From positions 992,001-1,056,000 of the forward strand of contig AP025252.1 of NCBI GenBank assembly GCA_016865505.2: a stretch of DNA of 64,000 nt, in the 5' to 3' direction. Below the pieces are notes generated by a model. It was given only the letters and a program-made list of their open reading frames with translations. It did not search any database and had not been told where the DNA came from. How positions within the stretch are numbered: position 1 is the stretch's first letter; each line of letters starts with the position of its first letter. This document shows positions 25,755 through 32,622 of the stretch, one piece after another. Source of the stretch: Bryobacterales bacterium F-183. GTDB taxonomy: Bacteria > Acidobacteriota > Terriglobia > Bryobacterales > Bryobacteraceae. Both the position numbers and the translations under genes were made by a program.

Positions 25755-28102
25755 TAGCGCTTGGGTGCAGGGAAAATGTAGCGGATGGTGAAGGTGGCGG
25801 TGCGAGGTGCGCCGGGCATGTTGCCGGCGCGTGCCGCGAACAACAGCGCGGTGCCGTACACCTTGTCAGCGACATTTTCAAGCGTGGCGCGGAGTTCGAC
25901 GTTGTTGGCGACACGCTGGAAGACGCCGAGGTCCCAAATGCCGTACCCAGGGGCACGAGTGCCTGCGTATGGCTCAAAGAACTGTCCGCGAGCTTCGGAA
26001 CCGACGGTGAGGGCGGTGCCGGTGCGGCGAATGTCGTAGCGGACGTGCAGGCCTGCGGCGTGGCGTACGGCATTGGGCATGGGGCGTCCGACAGCGGCGG
26101 GCGTGAAGCGGTCCTGCCGGATTTCGGAGTCCAGAAACGAGTAGTTGGCGATGACGCTGAGGTCGCGGGTAACGCGTCCGGTGACGTCGAACTCAATACC
26201 CTGGTTGACGACCGAACCGACCGGAAGTACGGCGGCGAAGTTGTCGCCACGGGGTCCAAAGACGGGGTCGGGACGGAGCACGTTGTTCTTGCGGATGCGG
26301 TACACCGTGGAGGTGAAGAGTACGCGCTGATTGGCGAGTTCCGCTTTGACGCCGCCTTCCACTTGGACGCCGGTTTCGGGGTCGTGCGGGCCGTTGGCCA
26401 GCGGGGTTTGGGCCAATGCCGGGGCGCGATTGAAGCTGTTGCTCACACTGCCGAAGAGGCTCCAGCGCGGGGCGACGCGGTAGACAGCGCCGAGGCGTCC
26501 GGTAACGGCTGTAGCGGAGAACGACAGGGGATCGGGCGCGGTGCCGACGTCGCGCAGGCGTTCAATACGGCCGCCGAGCAGGATCTGAAAGCGCGGATGT
26601 ACGGTGATCTGGTCCTGCAGGAAGAAGCCGTTGCGGGTGGAGTCAATGTCCTGACGGGTGAAAGCGGCGATCGTGTAACGGCCGCCGTTGGTGAGGCCGT
26701 ACACCGGATTGAGCAGGCTGATGTCCGGCACGGGACCTCCGCGGCCACTGTCGCGCGCGGTGCCGTAGCGGCCGAACCAATCCTGCCGGACAAACTCGTA
26801 GCCGAAGACGAAGTTGTGTACGCCAAACTTGGCGGTTTCGGCGCGCTGGTAGCCGTTCAGAGTCACGGCTTGGTCTGTATTGGCGCGGTACTGATTGCGG
26901 AACTCGCGGCGCATCGACAAGCCGTCCGGCGTGATGCCGCGAGGCTCATGGTACAGTTCCGGGCGCTCGGAATTGAGGAAGCGATAGGAGCCGTCCATGC
27001 GGAGCGACGAGGTGAAGGCATGGTCAAAGCGGGTGTTGAGGACGCGGGCCTGGAGCGCGGAAGAGTCCGAAGGTTCGGCGTTGTTCCACTCGCGAGCGGC
27101 CAGGAAGGTACCGTCGGCGCGGATCGGGATGCCGCGGAGGCGATGGGCGGGCAGGTACTGATCGATGTACTCGAAGTCGGCGGAGACGGACGTACTTTCG
27201 CCGGCGCGCCAGGATAGCCCGGTGGCGAGGTGCGAGTTCTCGTTGCGCGCGTTGTGGCGGAACAGGCGGCGGTCTTCCTGGTACCAGGCCGTACGGTAGA
27301 ACAAAGATTTTTTGTACAGCGGACCGCTGAGGTCAATGTTGCCGCCCTTTTGTGCGAAGGATCCGGTGCGGAAGCCGGCTTCGACGGAGTGTACGTTCTT
27401 GGGTTTGCGGGTGACGAAGTTGACCACGCCTCCGGCCTCGCCCGCGCCGAACAGGACGGCCGCAGGACCCTTCAATACTTCGACGAACTCGACGTTGGAC
27501 AAGCGGCCCTGGCTGGTGCTGAAGCCTGCGTCGTTGATGTCGTTTTCGAGGCTCCCATAGGGGTTGCCGCGCATGCCGTTGAACAGGACCTCGCGCTGGG
27601 TGAAGCCGCGGAAGGTCATGGCGGAGTAGGCCGAGTCGGTGATGCCGCTGACGTTGCGGTAGAGCCCTTTGATGTCGTGCTGGGCGCGATCGTCGAACAG
27701 GGCCTTGGGCAGCACTTGTATGGCGTACGGCAGATTCAGTAGGTTTTCGGGCGATTTGGTGACGCTGACGGAGTTGGTGGCGAGGAAATCGTCGAGACGG
27801 TCTGTGACGTCGACGGCGGTTTGCACGGTCTGCATTTCCACCTTGAACGGCGCGCCGGCTTTGGCTTCCAGTTGGACAGGGATGTAGCCGAGTCCGGTGG
27901 CGGTGATCCAGTAGGTGCTGCCCTCAGCGGCGACGTTGAGGGTGAACTTGCCGTCGGCGCCCGTAGTGACCTTAAGGGAGCCGGGTTCGGCTTGTACGGT
28001 GATGCCGGCAAGGGGGCCGCCGCCGGGTCCGGTGACGGTGCCGGTGAGGTCCGCTGCGATGGAGAGCAGGGGGAGGAGCAGGAGCGTGTAAAGGCGTCGC
28101 AA
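25754..28102 (-). CDS. TonB-dependent siderophore-type receptor with carboxypeptidase-regulatory-like domain
   Basis: A 782-residue outer-membrane receptor: signal peptide (about 1-17), a CarboxypepD_reg-like beta domain (about 18-95), a plug (SVSVTKSPENLLNLPYAIQV onward, with VEFVEVLKGPAAVLFGAGEAGGVVNFVTRKP) and a 22-strand barrel ending ATFTIRYIFPAPKR. The plug resembles the FhuA/ferrichrome siderophore group. It probably imports a ferric chelate, although the extra N-terminal domain is common in Bacteroidota/Acidobacteriota glycan receptors. Stop and downstream start overlap as TAATG. The start lies 141 bp from the divergent aroB. Confidence 0.88.
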   Translation of the reverse strand: MRRLYTLLLLPLLSIAADLTGTVTGPGGGPLAGITVQAEPGSLKVTTGADGKFTLNVAAEGSTYWITATGLGYIPVQLEAKAGAPFKVEMQTVQTAVDVTDRLDDFLATNSVSVTKSPENLLNLPYAIQVLPKALFDDRAQHDIKGLYRNVSGITDSAYSAMTFRGFTQREVLFNGMRGNPYGSLENDINDAGFSTSQGRLSNVEFVEVLKGPAAVLFGAGEAGGVVNFVTRKPKNVHSVEAGFRTGSFAQKGGNIDLSGPLYKKSLFYRTAWYQEDRRLFRHNARNENSHLATGLSWRAGESTSVSADFEYIDQYLPAHRLRGIPIRADGTFLAAREWNNAEPSDSSALQARVLNTRFDHAFTSSLRMDGSYRFLNSERPELYHEPRGITPDGLSMRREFRNQYRANTDQAVTLNGYQRAETAKFGVHNFVFGYEFVRQDWFGRYGTARDSGRGGPVPDISLLNPVYGLTNGGRYTIAAFTRQDIDSTRNGFFLQDQITVHPRFQILLGGRIERLRDVGTAPDPLSFSATAVTGRLGAVYRVAPRWSLFGSVSNSFNRAPALAQTPLANGPHDPETGVQVEGGVKAELANQRVLFTSTVYRIRKNNVLRPDPVFGPRGDNFAAVLPVGSVVNQGIEFDVTGRVTRDLSVIANYSFLDSEIRQDRFTPAAVGRPMPNAVRHAAGLHVRYDIRRTGTALTVGSEARGQFFEPYAGTRAPGYGIWDLGVFQRVANNVELRATLENVADKVYGTALLFAARAGNMPGAPRTATFTIRYIFPAPKR

Positions 28103-28172
28103 GCTGTCATGAGAACAGACCGTCGCGGTCGGGTAGTACAGTTTTCCGGTGAGCGGGCGGTGTACGGTGGCA

Positions 28173-28192
28173 AGCGGACTTGTATGTCCGCT
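28173..28192. promoter_or_regulatory. Perfect inverted repeat in the TonB-receptor/aroB divergent spacer
   Basis: AGCGGAC and its complement GTCCGCT flank a 6-bp TTGTAT centre. The repeat is 70 bp upstream of the receptor ATG and 50 bp upstream of the aroB GTG, so it could be an operator or a leader hairpin. It does not match the Fur box consensus. The role is inference. Confidence 0.35.
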
Positions 28193-28243
28193 GTGAGGAT
28201 TTGTGCGGGGAGCGCTAGGCGATCACGGCATAATAGAAGGACA

Positions 28244-29317
28244 GTGCAGCGTTTTTCCGTCACCACGCCCCAGCGCGATTACGACGCGTGTGTCGGGCGC
28301 GGGGTGCTTTCCCAAATCCAGGACTTTGTTCCTCCCAAGACCGGCAAGATCTTTGTTTTGACCACGCGCGACGTGTGGGAACTGCATGGGTCGAAGTTCC
28401 CGCCGTTTGACCACGTGCTGTACTTCCGCGGCGGCGAGGAGAACAAGCGCCTGGCCGAGGTGGAGGCTTTGGCCGAAGAGATGGTGCAACATGGGGCCGA
28501 CCGGTCCAGCCTATTGGTGGCTGTCGGCGGCGGGATCGTAACGGACATTGGCGGGTTTTTGGCAGCGTCCTTTATGCGCGGCATCCCGGTGATTCAGGTT
28601 CCGACGACCTTGCTGGCGCAGGTGGATGCTGCTGTCGGCGGCAAGACGGGCGTCAACCTTGTGGCGGGCAAGAACCTGTTCGGGGCCTTCCATCAACCGC
28701 TAGTCGTACTGGTGGATCCCCAGGTTTTGGGTACTTTGCCCGAAAGGGAGTACCGCGCCGGGCTCTACGAGATCATCAAAGGGGGTGTGATCCGTGACGC
28801 CGCCCTGTTTGAGTTTTTGGAAAGCCACAGTGAGGAAGTGCTGGCGCAACAGCCCGACGCTGTGGATCGCATCATCGCGGATAAGGTCCGGATCAAGTGC
28901 GAGGTGGTGACGGCGGACGAGCGCGAGGGCGACCTGCGCCGTATCCTCAACTTTGGCCACACCATCGGGCATGCGCTGGAGGCAGAGACGCTGTACAAAC
29001 GGTTCCTGCATGGTGAGGCAGTGGCGTACGGGATGCACGCGGCGACGGATCTGGCGGTGCGGGTCGGGACCCTGGATGCTGCGGTGGGCGAACGGATTCA
29101 CCGGGTGGTGAAGATGTACGGTCCGATCCCTTCGATGGATGGGATTTCCGCCCAGAATCTGCTGGGCCGGTTGGCGAGCGACAAGAAGACGATTCAGGGC
29201 AAGGTCCACTTTGTGCTGCCGACGGAGATTGGCGCGGTGCGGGTACAGTCGGGGATTGATCCGACGGTGATCCTGCAGTCGATCCTTGCGGGGTTTGAGC
29301 GGGCAGCAGCAGCATGA
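28244..29317 (+). CDS. aroB: 3-dehydroquinate synthase
   Basis: The 357-residue shikimate-pathway enzyme converts DAHP to 3-dehydroquinate using NAD+ and a metal. The GTG at 28244 is chosen because AGAAGGA lies just upstream and the product (VQRFSVTTPQRDYDACVGRG) starts at the family length; the frame extends to 27821 with no support. Signatures present: FPPFDH...GGEENKRL, VAVGGGIVTDIGGFLAA, PTTLLAQVDAAVGGKTGVN, and the metal ligands in EYRAGLYEIIKGG and NFGHTIGHALE. The gene overlaps ubiE by 4 bp (ATGA). Confidence 0.95.
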   Translation: MQRFSVTTPQRDYDACVGRGVLSQIQDFVPPKTGKIFVLTTRDVWELHGSKFPPFDHVLYFRGGEENKRLAEVEALAEEMVQHGADRSSLLVAVGGGIVTDIGGFLAASFMRGIPVIQVPTTLLAQVDAAVGGKTGVNLVAGKNLFGAFHQPLVVLVDPQVLGTLPEREYRAGLYEIIKGGVIRDAALFEFLESHSEEVLAQQPDAVDRIIADKVRIKCEVVTADEREGDLRRILNFGHTIGHALEAETLYKRFLHGEAVAYGMHAATDLAVRVGTLDAAVGERIHRVVKMYGPIPSMDGISAQNLLGRLASDKKTIQGKVHFVLPTEIGAVRVQSGIDPTVILQSILAGFERAAAA

Positions 29318-30054
29318 GCACGAGCAGCGGTACGACACCGAAAGGGATTACGAACGAACAGCAGGCGTCCGTCTGGGTGCGTGGGATGTTCGGCAAGATC
29401 GCCGGACGGTACGACCTGCTGAACCATCTGCTGTCGTTCAACCTGGACCGGTTGTGGCGCCGCCGCTTAACCAATCGTGTCGCGCATGTGTTGACCGATC
29501 CGAACGCTCGCGTCCTGGATTTATGCTGCGGTACGGGCGATGTGATGCTGTCTTTAGAGAAACGTCGCGGGGCGCCGGTGCTGGGTGCGGACTTCTGTCA
29601 TCCGATGCTGGTTGAGGCGCAGCGCAAGGTAGCGGCGAAGGGCTTTCGGTCCAAGCTGTTCGAAGGTGATGGACTGCAGTTGCCGCTGGCCGATGCGTCG
29701 CTGGACCTGGTAACGGTGTCGTTCGGGTTCCGGAATTTTTCGAACTATGAACGCGGTTTGCGGGAACTGCTGCGGGTGCTGAAGCCTGGCGGTACGTTGG
29801 CGATTTTGGAGTTTTCGCAGCCGAATAACCGGTTGTTTGCGGCGGTGTACAACTGGTTTTCATTCACCTTGCTGCCCCGTGTTGGCGGGATGATTTCGGG
29901 GTCCGGCGAGGCGTATGAGTACTTGCCGGAGTCGATTCGGAAGTTCCCGAATGCGGAAGGGTTGAGGGCGAAAATGCTGGAGGCCGGGTACGGCGCGGTG
30001 GAGTTCGAGCAGTTGACGTTTGGGGCGGTCGCGCTGCATTTGGGCCGGAAATAG
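29314..30054 (+). CDS. ubiE: Demethylmenaquinone/2-polyprenyl-quinol methyltransferase
   Basis: The 246-residue class I SAM methyltransferase carries the UbiE/MenG signatures: GRYDLLNHLLSFNLDRLWRR, motif I LDLCCGTGDVMLSLE, VSFGFRNFSNYERGLRELLRVLKPGG and LEFSQP. It catalyses the C-methylation step of menaquinone (and, where present, ubiquinone) synthesis. It overlaps the aroB stop by ATGA, which ties chorismate supply and quinone synthesis into one transcript. It converges on the next minus-strand gene with a 6-bp gap and no visible terminator. Confidence 0.93.
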   Translation: MSTSSGTTPKGITNEQQASVWVRGMFGKIAGRYDLLNHLLSFNLDRLWRRRLTNRVAHVLTDPNARVLDLCCGTGDVMLSLEKRRGAPVLGADFCHPMLVEAQRKVAAKGFRSKLFEGDGLQLPLADASLDLVTVSFGFRNFSNYERGLRELLRVLKPGGTLAILEFSQPNNRLFAAVYNWFSFTLLPRVGGMISGSGEAYEYLPESIRKFPNAEGLRAKMLEAGYGAVEFEQLTFGAVALHLGRK

Positions 30055-30060
30055 AGCGAA

Positions 30061-31137
30061 TTAGTCCTGGTCATCCAGCAGGAGCGCGTCGGCAATGAGT
30101 CTTGAAGCCGCATCCGTCCCCCGACGACCACATTTTTCATGAGCCTGATCGTCGGAAAGTTCCCTGGAGAGAAAGCTAGTCAAGTCCAAATTGATGAAGC
30201 CTGAGAGCGTTCCGTGTATCTCTTCACCGGCCATGGAAGAGGTAAAGAGCAAGCCGCGTCGAGCGGAACGCTTGGCGTGATTTCCTCTGGTTTGGAAGAA
30301 ATTGTGCCGGTTTACAGTTGCTCCGGCGCTGGGCGTGAATAGGGGCACTGTTGTGGGTTGATCGACGTTTGCTTCGGGCCGGGATGCGGTGTCCGCCTGA
30401 AAGAAGGCAGCATCCACGGCGGCAACAAAATGCGGCTTCAGCCCCAAGGTGGACAAATGGTTGGCAAAGTCTATGGCGTTGCGTCCACCGGAAGAACTGC
30501 CGTGAATGAAGATCCTGCCCGGGTCGGCGCGAAGCCGCTCGTGAATCAAACGAAGTTCGGCAAGAACGGAAGCGAAGACACCCGCGGAGGCAAGTCCGAT
30601 GGTGTTGGTTTGCCGGCCAACGCGCACGACGGCGCGCGACTTATGCGGGTGCATTAGTACTCTCGGGCCGAAGGTGTGATTCGGCATCTCGTTAAAGATC
30701 GCGATCAGGGAGCGCGGCAGCACTCCGTCTGGCGTAAGATTTCCGGCTGTCGCCGCGCCGCGGAACCGAACGACGAGATCCGCACGAAGCTTTGCAGGCG
30801 TAGGATCAGGACCTGCTGCGGGTAGTAACTCGTCCATCTTGCGTAGTGTTTTGGGACCTACGCGTCCGTCCCATTGCTTAGGGTCGTTAGGGAAGGCGCG
30901 TTTTTGAAAGGCAATGACTGCCTGCCGGGTTTCGGTGCCGAACTTGCCGTCCGGTTCACTATTGGGACCATTGGGGAAGGAGCGGGGCAGCGCGTGGCCC
31001 AACGTCACCAGCGCCCGTTGAATTCGTTGCACTGCCTCGAAGTCGTCGGGTGTTGATGGCAGTTGTAGGACTCGCCCGCCCGCAGATACGTCTTCCAGTC
31101 TTCGGCAGCCGGAAAGCTGCGCAGATCGCAGGTGCAT
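30061..31137 (-). CDS. Peptidoglycan-binding domain fused to an alpha/beta-hydrolase-like domain
   Basis: A 358-residue protein. Residues about 32-105 form a PG_binding_1 domain (VQRIQRALVTLGHALP, DGKFGTETRQAVIAFQKRAF, WDGRVGPKTLRKMDELL). The C-terminal half (about 115-358) resembles an alpha/beta hydrolase, with IFIHGSSSGGRNAIDFANHL as the nucleophile elbow (G-S-S-S-G) and later Asp and His (VAAVDAAFF, GEEIHGTLSG) as candidate triad members. No signal peptide is visible, so it is either cytoplasmic or exported by a non-Sec route. I do not know a characterised homologue; a cell-wall or lipase-type hydrolase is plausible. Confidence 0.68.
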   Translation of the reverse strand: MHLRSAQLSGCRRLEDVSAGGRVLQLPSTPDDFEAVQRIQRALVTLGHALPRSFPNGPNSEPDGKFGTETRQAVIAFQKRAFPNDPKQWDGRVGPKTLRKMDELLPAAGPDPTPAKLRADLVVRFRGAATAGNLTPDGVLPRSLIAIFNEMPNHTFGPRVLMHPHKSRAVVRVGRQTNTIGLASAGVFASVLAELRLIHERLRADPGRIFIHGSSSGGRNAIDFANHLSTLGLKPHFVAAVDAAFFQADTASRPEANVDQPTTVPLFTPSAGATVNRHNFFQTRGNHAKRSARRGLLFTSSMAGEEIHGTLSGFINLDLTSFLSRELSDDQAHEKCGRRGTDAASRLIADALLLDDQD

Positions 31138-31296
31138 TCGGTTCTTTCATTGGGTCAACGGGCTCGAAAATAGAATTGAAAGCCCGGACCCTGGTTTTTG
31201 TTATCTAAGCTACTGTGGCACATTCCGGCCGATCGCGGATGTGGAATGTAGCGGCCTTTTCCGAATCCACTCCGGATTTATACTGGTTGGAAACAC

Positions 31297-32073
31297 ATGA
31301 GCTACCAACCTTTTGATTTGTCCGGCAAGACTGCCGTTGTCATCGGCGGTACGTCCGGCATCGGGCTCGCCATTTCTGCCGGACTCGCCGAGGCCGGCGC
31401 TGACGTCATCCCTTCCAGCCGGCGCCAGAGCGAAGTCGATGCCGCAGTTGCACTGGTGGAATCCAAGGGCAAGTTGTCGCTCGCCCAGACGTCCGATGTC
31501 GGCGACCGGAAGTCGCTTGAGGCGCTGCTGGAAGAGTCCGTCAACAAGTTCGGCAAGGTGGACATCCTGGTGAACTGCGCGGGCCGTACCAAGCGCACGC
31601 CTACTCTGGATGTCAGCGAAGAGGAGTGGAATGGGATTCTGGACACCAACTTGACCGGGATCTTGCGGTCCTGCCAGGTGTTCGGCGGGCATATGCTGGA
31701 GCGCGGTTACGGGCGGATTGTGAACATCGCGTCGCTTTCGTCTTTTGTCGCGCTGTTCGAAGTGGCGGCGTATGCGGCGAGCAAGGCGGCGGTGGCGTCC
31801 TTAACCAAATCGCTAGCAGTGGAGTGGGGGTCAAAAGGGGTGTTGGTGAATGCCATTGCGCCCGGTGTGTTTCCTACTCCGCTCAACGCGTCCTTGCTGA
31901 ACGGGACCCCCCGTGGGCAGGAATTTATCACGCGCACTCCACTTAAGCGTTTTGGTAAGACTGAGGAGCTTGCAGGGGCTGCAATCTTCCTGTGTTCGGA
32001 CGCAGCGAGCTACGTCAACGGTGAAGTGATCGCCGTGGACGGCGGGTTCCTGGCGAGTGGCGTGAATCAATAA
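31297..32073 (+). CDS. SDR-family oxidoreductase (KduD/FabG-like)
   Basis: The 258-residue classical short-chain dehydrogenase has the cofactor motif TAVVIGGTSGIGLA (TGxxxGxG-type with IGG), NCAG near residue 90, the catalytic Ser in NIASLSS and the YAASK Tyr-Lys pair, and the C-terminal YVNGEVIAVDGGF. It reduces or oxidises a carbonyl/alcohol using NAD(P)H. It resembles gluconate 5-dehydrogenase/2-deoxy-D-gluconate 3-dehydrogenase, but the substrate is not determinable. It stands alone, followed by a strong hairpin. Confidence 0.9.
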   Translation: MSYQPFDLSGKTAVVIGGTSGIGLAISAGLAEAGADVIPSSRRQSEVDAAVALVESKGKLSLAQTSDVGDRKSLEALLEESVNKFGKVDILVNCAGRTKRTPTLDVSEEEWNGILDTNLTGILRSCQVFGGHMLERGYGRIVNIASLSSFVALFEVAAYAASKAAVASLTKSLAVEWGSKGVLVNAIAPGVFPTPLNASLLNGTPRGQEFITRTPLKRFGKTEELAGAAIFLCSDAASYVNGEVIAVDGGFLASGVNQ

Positions 32074-32081
32074 AGCCGTCG

Positions 32082-32118
32082 GAAAAAGGAAAAGCCGGTG
32101 ACTTCTCGTCACCGGCTT
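32082..32118 (-). terminator. Terminator of the micropeptide transcript, also useful to the SDR gene
   Basis: An 11-bp perfect stem (arms 32092-32102 and 32108-32118, loop TTCTC) is followed on the minus strand by TTTTCCTTTTT. It lies 28 bp past the micropeptide stop and 19 bp past the SDR stop. On the plus strand the tail is poor in T, so the minus orientation is the better one. Confidence 0.85.
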
Positions 32119-32146
32119 GTATTCCAGATAACTCAGCGAGGGGGTA

Positions 32147-32197
32147 TTAGTCACCCCAGATCGCGTTACCGGACTTCACGTTCGACTTGATTTTCAT
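32147..32197 (-). CDS. 16-residue micropeptide, possible RiPP-type precursor or signalling peptide
   Basis: The minus strand encodes MKIKSNVKSGNAIWGD. Everything a gene needs is present: a promoter at 32250-32278, a Shine-Dalgarno AAAGGAG about 11 nt before the ATG (with a second purine run GAAGGG closer), and a strong terminator 28 bp after the stop. The peptide is basic at its N-terminus (K2, K4, K8), lacks Cys, and ends Ile-Trp-Gly-Asp. A Lys-rich start with Asn-Val-Lys-x-Gly and one Trp is reminiscent of very short radical-SAM or other RiPP substrates, but I cannot name a family and no maturation enzyme is adjacent. It is too short for normal gene callers. Confidence 0.6.
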   Translation of the reverse strand: MKIKSNVKSGNAIWGD

Positions 32198-32249
32198 GTG
32201 GAACCCTTCTCCTTTGGTCGTGAGATAGGCTGGTGCGGCAGCCAGTTCC

Positions 32250-32278
32250 AGTATACGCAGAAGACCTTAGGGCGTCCA
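32250..32278 (-). promoter_or_regulatory. Sigma70-type promoter of the micropeptide gene
   Basis: Read on the minus strand, TGGACG (32278-32273; 4/6 to TTGACA) and TATACT (32255-32250; 5/6 to TATAAT) are separated by exactly 17 bp, 53 bp upstream of the micropeptide ATG. Confidence 0.6.
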
Positions 32279-32337
32279 GACTTTTTCGTCTTGGGTGATA
32301 CGTGAAAATACCAATAATCACTTAGGCCACAAGTACC

Positions 32338-32369
32338 AAAAAAAACCGGTGAGGGTTGCTCACCGGTTT
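32338..32369 (-). terminator. Minus-strand rho-independent terminator with no gene upstream
   Basis: An 11-bp perfect stem (arms 32343-32353 and 32359-32369, loop GGTTG) is followed on the minus strand by eight T. No ORF with a ribosome site precedes it on that strand between 32370 and 32620. The transcript it ends may be a small RNA or a divergent transcript from the regulator promoter. Confidence 0.75.
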
Positions 32370-32622
32370 AAAAATCGATTCAAGCGGGGGGTGCCGACGA
32401 ATCGTTCAGAATGGAGTCGCAAAAAACTTTTGAAGTAACTATAGGTGCACGTGACGATCCAAAGTGGGTACTTAGTGCTGATAGCCTCCAAATCAAGGGT
32501 TTAGGACGAACCTAGCGATATGGCTAAGTTAGAAGCCTTAGCATTTTGGCTAATTTCAAAAAATACCTATCATCCAAAACGTTAATCTATCCCCTGAATA
32601 TTGCGGTATACTTGCCTCATTA
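32370..32622. other. A/T-rich intergenic region with inverted repeat, no protein gene seen
   Basis: This stretch is clearly richer in A+T than its surroundings. It holds an inverted repeat GCTAAG/CTTAGC (32523-32528 and 32537-32542) with a third related half-site a few bases on (GGCTAA), which suggests a protein-binding site. A TATACT at 32607-32612 could be the -10 of the downstream regulator; that would give an almost leaderless mRNA. No RNA family is recognised. Confidence 0.4.

Noticed and set aside
26045-27217. 390-residue plus-strand frame
   Set aside because: It is antisense to the TonB receptor, whose plug and barrel motifs are clear.
27821-28243. Upstream extension of the aroB frame
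   Set aside because: The extension is antisense to the TonB receptor start. The GTG at 28244 has a Shine-Dalgarno and gives the family length.
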